A stretch of DNA of 64,000 bases from Siderastrea siderea (lineage: Eukaryota > Cnidaria > Anthozoa > Scleractinia > Rhizangiidae). The stretch is taken from NCBI GenBank assembly GCA_964030785.1, contig OZ034968.1, forward strand, positions 43,524,186 through 43,588,185, written 5' to 3'. The translations under genes were made by a program, and so were the position numbers. Below the pieces are notes generated by a model. The model searched no databases. It was given only the letters and a program-made list of their open reading frames with translations, and had not been told where the DNA came from. This document shows, in pieces, positions 11,385-20,667 of this stretch. Every line of letters begins with the position of its first letter. Positions within the stretch are counted from its first letter, which is position 1.

Positions 11385-12344
11385 CTAATGCAAATGGCAA
11401 TTTCGTGCATTCTTGCCCCTGCATGTGTCACACCTCCACTCTCTTTTGCTGTTGATTACCCAGTCAGGAATGTTCACACAGGTTGGATGATACCAGCGAT
11501 TACACTGAGAACACTGTACCTACTCTTTGTTGTCATTTGGCATTCTGCAAGCGCAGAAGATGGGCACTGTTGTTCTGTGGTTGCTTGGATGGTAAGGTAC
11601 CCTCCGTGATGTTCTTGGAAAAGGAACCTTTTCCAGCGAATCTAGGCAGCTGACGTAATGGGCACGCAAGTTTTCTTGAGTCACTGGGTCTATGCCATAG
11701 CCCAAATCTGTTGCATATGCAAGTGCAAACAAGCCACAGTCACTCATATTGGTTTGCTTTTTAACCTTCTCATTCAAAAATAAAATAGAATCCCCAGCAT
11801 GCATGAGCATGCGGCAAGAATGGCGGATGGCAATAGGGCTAACTCTTTGAAACAAGCTGTCATATAGCTTGATAGTTGCAGGCCTGCAAGAAATGGTACT
11901 AAGACATACCCAGTGATTACCAGTGTTAATTATGTGCACAAACTCACTTATCGCTGGAGCCACCAATGTATCAGCAATATCTGGGTCATGCAGGCCATCA
12001 ACACAGGGAAATTTGATTTTGAGTAGTACCTGCCCTGCATGAATCTCAGAGTAACACAGCCAGTGTGTTTTCTTTAAAATGTTGCTTCTGGCGTCTTCAT
12101 AAAGAATAAAAGTGGAGTCGGGGTCATCAGGGTCCCGGACCTGAACCCATGGCTTTGGATCAGGAGAGTTGTCATCTATAGTAATAACTACAGCCGGGGT
12201 TTTGGCTTGATTGATTGGTGGTTGGTTGTTAGTTGTTGGCTTGGTTAGTTGTTGGTTTGCTTGTTGATTGCATGTTACCGGCTTGTTTTGTTGTTGGCTG
12301 CTTGCTTGATTAGTTGGTTGTTTATTCTCGACTTGATTGGTCAT
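11385..12344 (-). pseudogene. Ulp1-type (C48) cysteine protease plus PHD finger, C-terminus of the MULE protein
   Basis: After a Gln/Asn/Thr-rich lead (about 1-48), the protease shows GNHWVCLS with His144, KLYDSLF with Asp162 and MSDCGLFALAYA with Cys203, the His-Asp-Cys order of Ulp1/SENP proteases. The frame reaches TAG at 11520-11522. Past it, in the same frame, the sequence reads VQCSQCNRWYHPTC and later WRCDTCRGK, ending at TAG 11385-11387. With FCACR before the stop, this makes a PHD finger (C-C, C-C, H-C, C-C). The stop codon therefore lies inside the PHD finger. Ulp1 domains are known in some MULEs, where they may remove SUMO or process proteins; the role here is inferred. Confidence 0.75.
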
Positions 12345-13370
12345 TGGTTGCTGGCTTGGTTGGTTGTTTTTTTTTATTGTTTATTTGTTAGATTGGCTGA
12401 TTGTTTGTTTTTGAATTGGCTGGTGTTTTGTTTTTGGTTTGGTTGGTTGGTGATTGTTTGCTTCAAAGGTCCATGGTTGTTGGTTGAGTTGCTGGCTTAG
12501 TTGATTCCTGGCTTGGGTTATTGTTGGTTGCTGATTTGGTTGGTTGTTTGCTGTTGGCTTGGTTATTTGCTGTTAGCTGGTTAGTTGTTGGTTTGGTAGG
12601 TTGGTCACTTGCTTGAGTGTTGATTGTTGGCTCATGTTTTCTTTTCTTGGAATGATTTCTAGTTGAATGTACTTCATCGTCTTCCATTGGCAATTGCCTT
12701 TTGTTACCAGTGGGTTGATGGTTAATGAAGTGTGGCATTAGCGGCTGCTGTTGTTTTCTTTTTCCTGTTAGATTGGCTGATTGTTTGTTTTTGAATTGGC
12801 TTGTGTGTTTTTTTTGGTTTGGTTGGTTGGTGATTGTTTGCTTCGAAGGTCCATGGTTGTTGGCATGGTTGGTTGGTGGTTGAGTTGCTGGCTTAGTTGA
12901 TTCCTGGCTTGGGTTATTGTTGGTTGCTGATTTGATTGGTTGTTTGCTGTTGGCTTGGTTATTTGCTGTTAGCTGGTTAGTTGTTGGCTTGGTAGGTTGG
13001 TCACTTGCTTGAGTGTTGATTGTTGGCTCATGTTTTCTTTTCTTGGGATGATTTCTAGTCGAATGAACTTCATCTTCTTCCATTGGCAATTGCCTTTTGT
13101 TACCAGTTGGTTGATGGTTAATGACGTGTGGCATTAGCGGCTGCTGTTGTTTTCTTTTTCCTGATTCTGGTTCCTTTAATTTCTTGTTTTTCTTCTTCTT
13201 AACATAAATATTTCCATCCACTGGCACATTAACACAGTACTGATTCCGCATTATTGATGCGCGTTTCCCAACCCTGTTGGCAAATGCATTTCTTTTGCGT
13301 CGTACCGGGAGTGGTATGTACTTTTTGGTGGTATTTTCTTCAGCATTTTTCCTATTTTTTTTGTTGATTT
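12345..13370 (-). pseudogene. Low-complexity linker of the MULE protein with 380-bp tandem duplication
   Basis: The minus strand encodes a basic segment (RRKRNAFANRVGKRASIM, around 13290) and then long Asn/Gln/Thr/Pro-rich stretches made of NNQP and TKPTTNQ-like units, with basic patches such as KKRKHEP. Units 12387-12766 and 12767-13146 are nearly identical and in direct tandem. Frameshifts occur at an A-run near 13355-13365 and again near 12400-12470, where the frame passes to the protease. The segment joins the SWIM finger to the Ulp1 domain and is probably disordered, with nuclear-localisation-like basic clusters. Confidence 0.6.
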
Positions 13371-14039
13371 TTGTCATCTGGCATTGCGTTTTCATCAGTG
13401 GTCTGGTAGCACAAGCCCTTACTGTATAATGCTTGTAATGAGCTGCCAAGTTCTTTAAGGGCATCAAGATCTCCAATGTTGTAAGTCAAAGATGTAAGCT
13501 GTTTGAGAGTCTCCCTACATTTCATTGCCTCACGTGTGATTTCCATCTCTTTTGTCATCTTTGGCTGCACTTGTGGTTGTGGCATAAAGGTAGGCAATGG
13601 AGGGTCTATAGGATCCTCAGTGATGGAGTTGAAATCCAGGTTTTTAAACACAACAGCATCGTCAAGACAGAGATGTGGATTTTCACGGAAGCTCTTTGGA
13701 AGTGCATCCCACTTCCAGTCTGGTTTGTGTTGGAAAACGGCAAAGAAGTGTTTGCAGAGTATACCTGTGCGGCTGAAGTCTGGGCAGCTGCACTTTGGCA
13801 TTTTATCTTCTCAACCAAAGGAGAGCTTATACCATGTGTCTTTTGACTCGGGGGATCTGCCATAGAATTCTTCTTTATTTTCACCTTCCTTAATGTAGTC
13901 TGCTTCGATTAACTCGGCTGCTGAGATTTTTTTCAGACAGTGGTTGAGGAATTCCCGTGGCTTATCATGCAGGTACTTTGGAATAGTTTGCCTGTATCCC
14001 TTGTATTTGCCACTATACTTTGTATTGAGCTCAACATAC
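13352..14039 (-). pseudogene. SWIM zinc-finger exon of the MULE transposase gene
   Basis: The exon begins after tttag at 14040-14041 and runs in one frame: YVELNTKYSGKYKGYRQ..., then LSFG, a TGA stop at 13811-13813, then EDKMPKCSCPDFSRTGILCKHFFAVF. The pattern C-x-C-x9-C-x-H is the SWIM finger found after the catalytic core in MULE transposases. A helical tail follows (EITREAMKCRETLKQL). The phase-2 junction with the previous exon (AG|G TAT GTT) preserves the frame. One nonsense codon lies just before the finger and a frameshift at an A-run ends the frame at about 13352. Confidence 0.75.
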
Positions 14040-14259
14040 CTAAATTAGGGAAAAAAGATTACAAACATGAGAAGCACAGGTAGAAAATTTTCTGACAATG
14101 CTCTGGGAATTTTACATTTTTTGTTTTGCATTTTGGAGGTATTAATTGGATACAGAGTGGCTAATATGACAGTTATGTTTGAAAGGTGTCGTGTAGTTTC
14201 CTAATGTAAATATTTACATTATATTATATATAACAATTAAGATCAGTATAATCTCCTAC

Positions 14260-14435
14260 CTTTGATATTTGTCAGGTAAAAATTCTGTAACAAGAATGGT
14301 TATCATTCCACTGAGGCTACTTTTGTTTCGATCTTTTAGGTAACTGTACTTGAAGGATTCATTTTGGCGCTCTATGCCGTTGTTTTTGTTTACACTAATA
14401 AGGAGTCGTTCTTGTCGGTAAGCCCATACCCATCG
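14260..14435 (-). CDS. MULE transposase exon after the catalytic core
   Basis: It is bounded by an acceptor (...cag at 14436-14438) and a donor (gtaggagat at 14251-14259). It encodes RWVWAYRQERLLISVNKNN and then a segment ending FLPDKYQR. The W-x-Y-R-x-x-R-L and N-x-N-N-G-I-E pattern is usual between the DDE core and the SWIM finger in animal MULEs. It splices in phase to the SWIM exon. Confidence 0.65.
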
Positions 14436-14961
14436 CTGAAAGAAATATATGTACTCATTAGATATACAAATTTTTTCTTTTAGATAGCAGAATGTTCAAA
14501 AATATTGTTGTGTATGTGTGTGTGGGTTTGATTAGTGTTGGAGGGGTGGGGGAGGCTTTGAGAAGGATAGACGACCTACTTTTGTTCACAGTTTTTTTAT
14601 TTTTATTTGTATGCCCAGGTCAGTTTGAGATTTTTGCCACTGATCAGAGATAACAAAACTTAAATTGATCGTGGAGAAGTAAGGGTTATGTATCTTAGCC
14701 ATAATGACAGTCAAAATTGCAGTTTACAATTACCGATAAGACCCTGTTTTCACTGTTTTAACAGAGAAAAGAATGACTTTTGTTACCATCTTAGAACCCC
14801 TTTTTTGCATCACCAAATAATAATGTCGATTATTTCATGAGTTTTTATTTAGCTTCTGCTTGTTGGCTGGTTTGTCTGTTATTTTTAAATTATTATTTAA
14901 TGTTTTCTTTTTGTTTTTGTTTGTTTGTTTGTTTGTTTTTTTTGCTATAGTTCCAGTGTAC

Positions 14962-15203
14962 CTTGGCCTCTGGCAACCATGTTTTCTCAAACCAATTGCG
15001 CAGTTGAGGATTAGACAGCCACAGCTCGCTAGTCTTCAAAGACCTGAGGTTATCATGATACGCATCTTCCGTTGGAGACTTTGCCCCATTGCACAGCAAA
15101 TGAAGGACCTCTTCCCTGTGGTCGGTTAAGCCATTGTCTGCTTTACGAAGCCATCTCTCCCAGGCTTGCTCGCGGTGGAAATCACAGATATAAGTTGTTG
15201 TAC
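14962..15203 (-). CDS. MULE transposase exon with CDFHREQ motif
   Basis: The acceptor is ctctag at 15204-15209 and the donor is gtacactgg at 14953-14961. The exon encodes TTYICDFHREQAWERWLRK and then a helical segment ending WFEKTWLPEAK. The C-D-F-H motif after the second Asp matches the conserved Cys/His element of MULE transposases. Joining with the upstream exon (GAA G|GT ACA ACT) keeps the frame. Confidence 0.7.
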
Positions 15204-15845
15204 CTAGAGATTATATTTGAGCAGTTATTTTTATTTGAAAGGTCATAAGGATGTGTGATTTGTTAGAGAATAATTAATTTAGAGAAAACAGTATTGGACA
15301 TGTTTAAACTGATAGATATTAAACTAAGTGTCAATTTGAGGTCTAGCTTTTAATTTTGAATTAGGGACTTTTCAAGCTAAAAAGGAGCAATTAATATCGA
15401 AGAAAATAACAGGTGTGAAAGGCCATCTCACATGAAACCAGAGAAGTCAATAATCGTTCTTCAATTGTATGCAGTGAAAGGTTTATCCTTCCTCTGGACC
15501 TCAATTCCTGGCCATGCCAACATTATGCTGCAAGGAACTTTTATTGCAGCTTCCACTGCAGATCAATACCACACCCACTTTAAAGAGAAAGGGAGGGTCA
15601 TGGTGGGAGAACAAAATAAGGGAGGAACTTTTTTGTTGTTCAGAGACAGTCCTATTGTGTTCCATCAGCACATGTTGCATGTACAGGAGCTTATTGTAAT
15701 ATTTCATTGTTATACATCTTTCTCCTTTACATTTCCAACTGGGAAAGAGGACTTGGCATTCATTTGATGAACATTAAAACTAAAATTTCATATAATTGTG
15801 CATAATTATATGCTATAAAAATGTTGAAAAGGTCTTCTTACACAC

Positions 15846-16244
15846 CTTCAAATGTGGACTCAATGGCATTAATTTCTTCCTGACAGACGTCTGTCATGAA
15901 ATACTGGGGTTTCCACTGGGGATTCCAGTCACGGAAGATGTGTAGTGCTTCTTCTATTGAGGCTGTCGTTTCATCTTGGGTTATAAAAGACCCAACCACT
16001 GTATAGTTGACGTTGGTTTTAACTACAAGAAAGAGCAGTGGGAGATCATATCTCATTGTTTTGTATGTGGCATCTAGAAGCATGATTTCATTTCCATATC
16101 TGCCCATCAAATGCCTCTGCCAAGCTGTTTGATGAGCAAATAAAAACTTTTGAGTAATATTTGCTTCAACATTGCCATCTGTGTCGGATCGGTGTGGATT
16201 TTTTCAACCAGGCTCTTGTCAATGGGTTGTAACAGGCCACCAAC
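15846..16244 (-). pseudogene. MULE DDE transposase core exon
   Basis: It starts after an acceptor (tttatttcctcatag) and ends at the donor GTGTGTAAG (15837-15845). The main frame gives HLMGRYGNEIMLLDATYKTM, the first catalytic Asp in L-L-D-A-T-Y-K, then LPLLFLVVKTNVNYTVVGSF and later PQYFMTDVCQEEINAIE, the second Asp. This is the animal MULE transposase fold (RNase-H-like, cut-and-paste). The first part of the exon (VGGLLQPIDKSLVEK) is in another frame, so one indel lies near 16190-16200. It lies directly downstream in the gene from the inserted Penelope element. Confidence 0.75.
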
Positions 16245-16669
16245 CTATGAGGAAATAAAGAATTCTATTATCAATGTTATAAATTAATAAATTATTATAG
16301 TATTAATTTTTATTTTTGTTTTTGCTCAATGAAGTGTGTACTTTGTAGATGAGCATGTAGTGATGATATGAAGGTTTTTTCTTGTGTTCAAAACAATTAG
16401 TTTTCTCGCCACACTCCTTTGCTTTTTCCTGAAATATTGTTTTGAACACTTCACATAAAAAAGAAAACATGTCTTCATGTGGTCATGTTATATCTTTTAT
16501 ATAGAAAGAACTGCTAAAGGCAAAACCACAGCGACAAACCAGTGAGGAGTGCCGGATCCTGTGTAGACCTGGATCAGTAAAAATCGTGAAGACGAACGTA
16601 AACAACAGTAAACTGATTCTTACGGCGAGAAGATTAAGAAATTAAAATGGAAACAGAAATGAAATAAAG

Positions 16670-16725
16670 TAATATATTCACCCGATATTTCGGTTTGCAA
16701 AACAAACCTTCGGGGGCTAAAAAAG
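16670..16725 (-). ncRNA. Hammerhead-like stem-loop in the Penelope 3' region
   Basis: The minus strand reads CCCGAAGGTTTG-TTTTG-CAAACCGAAATATCGGG. A six-base stem closed by TTTTG is followed at once by GAAA, like stem II and the 3' core of hammerhead ribozymes known from Penelope pseudo-LTRs, and outer CCCGA/TCGGG could pair. The expected CTGATGA box before the stem is not intact (CCCCGAA). I call it a degenerate relative. Confidence 0.4.
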
Positions 16726-16744
16726 AAAAGTGAATACAATTATA

Positions 16745-17447
16745 AGACGACCGTTACATATATGGGTTTGAAATACAGCATAACAGAAAATGATAGGCTA
16801 CAGAAAGTTGACAAGTAACGTGTCTATTTATACCGTGAGGTTCAAGTGTCATGGCTTTATCAATAAGGTGGGCCTCACGTGCTTTTCTAACAGAGTCACG
16901 GTTGTTGTGGATAAGTTCAAGCAGTATAAGGAGGACGTCGTTGATGGAGTGGCCAGGTTGGTTAAAATGTTCTGAAATAGGAGTAGGGTTGATTAGCTGA
17001 TTGTGATTGAGGATAGAGCGGCGATGTTCACCAAAGCGTTCATTAAGTTGGCGCTTAGTTTCTCTGATGTATTGTTTACCACATTTTTTACACTCAATAA
17101 GGTATATTAAGTTTTTAGATTTACAACTTTGGGAGTCAGTGATACGTTCTTCTTTAGTGGCGGAAAAAGTTTACTTGAGTTGGCCTTGCTGTAGGAATGG
17201 ACAGGTGAGGCAGCACGGATGTCTACACTTAGAAATGCCAGATGGTGGTTTAGGTGGTGTAATATGGTCACGCAAAGTGCTTTTAACAAGTAGATCACGT
17301 AGGTTAGGGCTACATTTATAGGCTACGATGGGTGGAGACGGGAATGTTTGTTTGCAGCGAGTGGAAGATTGAAGAATGTTTACATTCTTACGTATAACAG
17401 TGGAAACGTTGGGAAGAGCTGGAGTATACGTAATAACAAAAGGGGTT
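16745..17447 (-). pseudogene. Penelope linker and GIY-YIG endonuclease domain
   Basis: Past the TGA near 17448 the minus strand continues TPFVITYTPALPNVS, a Cys/His-rich linker (SKCRHPCCLTCPFL), then NLIYLIECKKCGKQYIRET at about 17110-17050 and RQLNERFGEHRRSILNH. The L-I-Y-L-I-E-C followed by K-Q-Y-I-R-E-T corresponds to the GIY and YIG strands, with the basic R-x-x-x-R-F-x-x-H helix after it. Glycine of the second strand is replaced by Arg in YIRET. A TAG/TAA-type break follows GQLK near 17170. The domain ends at a stop near 16745. Confidence 0.7.
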
Positions 17448-18480
17448 CAGACTGAGTCGTTGTTCTGTGGTCGTGGTTTAAGAGTTTCTTGACGTGGGAT
17501 GTTGCGTAGGCGGTTCATTTCTTTTTTGAGAAAGCGGCGACTGTATCCTCGTGATTGTAGAAAGTTGATAAGTTCCTGGCGGCGTTTACTAAAGAAGATG
17601 TCAGTGAAGCAGATGCGGCGTAAGCGTAAGGCGAGGCTGAACGGAATGGTGCAGGATGGCAGGAAGTCTTGAGGAGGTATTGGTGTTTGTCTGTGGGTTT
17701 CGTATGGAGGTCCGTCTGGATTTGTTTGTTGTTGAGATGAACTTGTACATCTAGGAAAGGGAGAGTCTGGTGTAAAGAATTTGAGTATTCATGGGTGAAC
17801 TTGATTGTTGGATGAATAGAATTTAAATAATGTATGAAGGTTTTAAGATTATGCTCTCCTTCTGTCCACACCATAAAAATGTCATCAATAAATCTCCACC
17901 AGACATGAGGTTTGAAAGGGGCACTTTTAAGTGCTTCTTTTTCCAGTTTTCCCATGAATAAGTTTGCATACGATGGTGTCATTCGTGTCCCCATAGTGGT
18001 GACATGAATTTGCAGAAAGTGTTGGTCATTGAAAGAGAAGTTGTTCTTCCCAAGTATCATTCTGATGAGGTCGCAGATTCTTTCAGTGGGCAGCGATTTG
18101 TGTGAACGAGTGTTGAGAAAATGGCGGCAAGCTTCGATACCTTCTTTATGCGGTATGTTTGTGTACAATGAGGAAACATCAAGTGTGACAAGGATAGCAT
18201 TGCTGGGTAAAGTTCCAAGTTCCTGGAATTTGAGGAGAAAGTGGGTCGTGTCTTTGATGTAGGATGGAAGTTTCTGTACTAGAGGTTTGAGGTGGTAATC
18301 AACGAATTGAGAAATAGGGCGACCAGGATTTCCTTGTTTGTGAATTTTCGGAAGGATATAGAAACGACCAGCTCGAGGATTGGGATTGGAAGTGAGGTAT
18401 TTGTAGGTATTTTCATCAATCAGTTTTTCATTAAACAGGCGAGTGGTGAATTCTTTAATTCTGTCTTGTATTCTTTTATG
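17448..18480 (-). pseudogene. Penelope-like reverse transcriptase
   Basis: The frame shares its start with MULE exon sequence. Counting residues from 18537, it has RFYILPKIHKQGNPGRP (59-73), motif A with TLDVSSLYTNIPH (Asp120), the GTRMTPSYANLFMG block (183-196) and motif C FIDDIF (Asp218 and 219). These are diagnostic of Penelope-type RT, related to telomerase. Between GRP and FVDYHLKPL the usual ten or so residues seem to be missing, an in-frame deletion. The frame shifts near 17645 and then reads on as ELINFLQSRGYSRRFLKKEM to a TGA near 17448. It would have primed reverse transcription at endonuclease-cut DNA; this copy is dead. Confidence 0.8.
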
Positions 18481-18642
18481 CATTCTGTTAGATACCTCTC
18501 CAATGACATGATCTTTGTGGTCCTTCTCCATGGGCAAGTTTAGGTAAATTCTTTTTTCAAACTGAGGCCTCAGTCCATTTTTAACATCATTTGTGAGCCT
18601 ATCAGAAATGTTCCGCTTGAGTCGTTCTGTGTTATCTGCAAT
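18481..18642 (-). pseudogene. MULE exon interrupted by the Penelope element
   Basis: The exon opens after ttttgtag at 18643-18650 with IADNTERLKRNISDRLTND, continues GLRPQFEKRIYLNLPMEKDH, and runs without a stop into Penelope RT sequence near 18480. The phase-0 join with the previous exon (GAT TAC AAG|ATT GCA) fits. It is the continuation of the CaRF-like region. The reading frame happens to stay open across the insertion junction. Confidence 0.55.
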
Positions 18643-18962
18643 CTACAAAACAGACGTATGGTAAGTATCAATAATTTGTCTTAGTGGCTCAACCATGACT
18701 TTGAATAGGGATCTTTATATGTAAAAGATTATTGCAGTTATGCATGCAATAAATTTCTATCACAGTTGTGCATGCAATAACCCACAGTTCATATTGTATG
18801 ATTTTATATCTGAAAAAAGGACTCCTATCTAAAGTAGTTTAATAAGAGGATTACTGCTTAAATTTATTATCTATAAATATCTTTTACTATTTTGTTCCAC
18901 TTTTGTATGTGAATTTGCTGTGGCAATTGTGAAAGACTCTCTGTGAAATAAATTAAGTTCAC

Positions 18963-19073
18963 CTTGTAATCTGGAAACTTTACAACTTCTGACATCACGA
19001 TCTTTGCAGGACAGCCAACCTTTATGGTGTCTTGAGGTAAAAACCTCCTTGCTTTGAAGGGATGATCACTCTC
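18963..19073 (-). CDS. CaRF-like DNA-binding exon 3 of the MULE gene
   Basis: The acceptor is ggcttttcag and the donor is AAG|GTGAAC. It encodes ESDHPFKARRFLPQDTIKVG and CPAKIVMSEVVKFPDYK. The Q-D-T-x-K-x-x-C-P-A-K-I block is what I recall from invertebrate proteins annotated as calcium-responsive transcription factor-like (CaRF). It probably binds the TIR DNA; this role is inferred from its position at the N-terminus of a transposase. Confidence 0.55.
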
Positions 19074-19167
19074 CTGAAAAGCCAAGTTAAATTTCAGGCT
19101 TAACAAAAAAGTGTAATTATTTTGATTGCACGAGACTGACATTATTGTGTACTGCCAAAAAATTTAC

Positions 19168-19320
19168 CTTTTGTGTTACAAACTTGGTTTTTTTCATTTT
19201 TCTTCCTGTCTGGACCATGCTGGCAATCAAATATTTTAGATCCAATTATCATAAAAGGAACTCCATCATAATGTAGTCTGTCACTTTTAAAAAAGAGTGT
19301 CCTTGACTTACTGAATGGAT
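19168..19320 (-). pseudogene. CaRF-like DNA-binding exon 2 of the MULE gene
   Basis: It is bounded by tttttgcacag (19321 upward) and donor GTAAATT (19161-19167). It encodes DPFSKSRTLFFKSDRLHYDG, VPFMIIGSKIFDCQHGPDRK and a Lys-rich end. The Y-D-G-V-P-F ... F-D-C-Q-H-G-P-D-R string is typical of CaRF-like domains. The phase to the next exon only works if one base is gained or lost in the A-rich run near 19190-19205, so I infer a frameshift. Confidence 0.55.
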
Positions 19321-19933
19321 CTGTGCAAAAATAAGATTTCATTCATTATCACAATGCTTTATTGATAACAATGGTTATGATAGTTTTTTTTAAAAATGGG
19401 TGAACTGGGTGCGAGAACTTGGTACTGGAACAACAAACATGGACAACAAAGCTTTCTGTTGTTACCCAATTTCATTTAATCAAAATCAATATTTAATAGA
19501 AGTGTAAAATGAAAATTTATAGGGAGGCTTTCATGGATGCTCTCCTCTGAGTATCTCATGTATCCCCTTTGTATGTAGCGAGCCCTAAAAGGGGTCCTAA
19601 TTTTTACCTCACCACCCACCCCCCTCCCCCCACAGGAGTCCCTTTGAATGTGATATTCCAGAAAACATTCATAAAAGGTCAAAGGTCTCCCCCACTCTGG
19701 ATCTCTCACTTTTCTACAAATTGCATTTTGGCTTTCTTCTTCCCTTTCATGCTCTGAGATCTCCTATGTTTGTATCTGTGTGTGTGTGTGTGTGGAGGGG
19801 GGGGGGCAAAGATGGGGGGCAGGTATGTTTTCAGGAAGGGACAAGTTCGGGAATTGATTGATTCTTGAATGGTGTCAGTTGAATGACTTCTGTTGTATAA
19901 ACTTTGCCAGCACAAAAAAATGCCTTAGCTTAC

Positions 19934-20167
19934 CTCCAGAACCAAACATTTTGTCAGATTTATAACAAGAGAATTTTGTCGTGGTTTCTAGCTCGTTTTT
20001 TTTGTTCAGTAAAACCATGGCTTCCTCTGTCGAATCAACATATCCATTTTGAAGAATTTCTGCCGTGTATTCTTCTCAGGACTCTCAGGGTCTGTAGAGT
20101 CACCATTAGCAGCAACCAAACTGCTTGTCCCCTCCTCCTCCAGAAATTTCTGTTCCAGAGTATCCAT
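19934..20167 (-). pseudogene. First exon of the MULE transposase gene
   Basis: ATG at 20165-20167 starts MDTLEQKFLEEEGTSSLVAA. The acidic N-terminus runs to about 20080 and then the sensible frame moves by one base, reading EYTAEILQNGYVDSTEEAM and ending KSDKMFGSG at donor GGAG|GTAAGC (19934/19933). The split Gly/Asp codon joins exactly to exon 2. One frameshift (a one-base loss in the GAGAAGAA region, 20075-20085) explains the change. It lies 450 bp inside the right TIR. Confidence 0.5.
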
Positions 20168-20610
20168 GGCAAAAAGGCTTAGAAAACTCTTAAGTTCTAA
20201 GTAGAAATCGTATGTCGTAAACAATGATGTAAAAGTCGATGAACTTCGATGAACAAACAATCCTTTTTTTCCTGCGTTTGATGACTTTGATGAACCCAGG
20301 TTTTCAGACACGGTCAGACTTTCAATTATTATTTTTATTAGCATTTTTCGAAAGTCCATATAAAGAGATAAACTTGAAGATAAATGTTTTGAAAGACTGT
20401 TTCTGAAGGGCCCGTAAATAGCCGCCTTGTTCGGCACAGTCATGAGATAATTATTATTCTTATGACAACACTTTAATATAATTACTTTTCTTACGATAGC
20501 AAACGCCTGCATTTCTAAGGAGAATAAAGGGCAATACAGACAGGGTGTATGGGTCGGTGTATGGCGTTACTGAATAAGCCCGAAGTTGATTGACGAACGA
20601 ACCCGAAGAT

Positions 20611-20667
20611 CGGGAATGACGTCACGTCATTTTGGAATATGGAGATGAGTGCTGACTGGTTTCTTGG
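20611..20667 (-). repeat. Right TIR with target duplication and CRE palindrome
   Basis: The mirror of 9807-9846 ends at 20656. TGACGTCA is at 20617-20624. The target duplication copy TGGTTTCTTGG is at 20657-20667. Confidence 0.8.

Larger units (their letters stand above)
16600..18480 (-). mobile_element. Penelope-like element (GIY-YIG type), 5'-truncated, nested in the MULE
   Basis: The minus strand carries a reverse transcriptase (LVTLDVSSLYTNIPH; MGTRMTPSYANLFMG; WWRFIDDIFMVW), a basic linker, a GIY-YIG endonuclease and a stem-loop region. The 5' end falls inside a MULE exon at roughly 18460-18500, so the coding sequences abut. The 3' end lies somewhere in 16520-16660. I see no target duplication. 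The element is younger than the MULE copy it interrupts. Confidence 0.8.
9807..20656 (-). mobile_element. Complete-ended Mutator-like (MULE) DNA transposon, 10.85 kb
   Basis: Both ends begin GTCAGCACTCATCTCC, and about 40 bp match (9807-9846 against 20617-20656 reversed) with one difference. Directly outside, TGATTTCTTGG (9796-9806) and TGGTTTCTTGG (20657-20667) form an 11-bp target duplication with one mismatch; MULEs typically make 8-11 bp duplications. Inside, a minus-strand multi-exon gene encodes a CaRF-like domain, MULE transposase core, SWIM finger, low-complexity linker, Ulp1-type protease and PHD finger. A Penelope-like element (about 16.6-18.5 kb) is nested within the gene. Stop codons and frameshifts show that the copy is inactive, although its ends are intact. 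Confidence 0.85.

Noticed and set aside
12249..12500. Hydrophobic plus-strand frame rich in Leu, Trp and Cys
   Set aside because: It is the complement of the Asn/Gln/Thr-rich linker of the MULE protein; the hydrophobicity is an artefact.
15432..15767. 111-codon plus-strand frame
   Set aside because: It lies in an intron of the minus-strand MULE gene and has no recognisable domain or splice partners.
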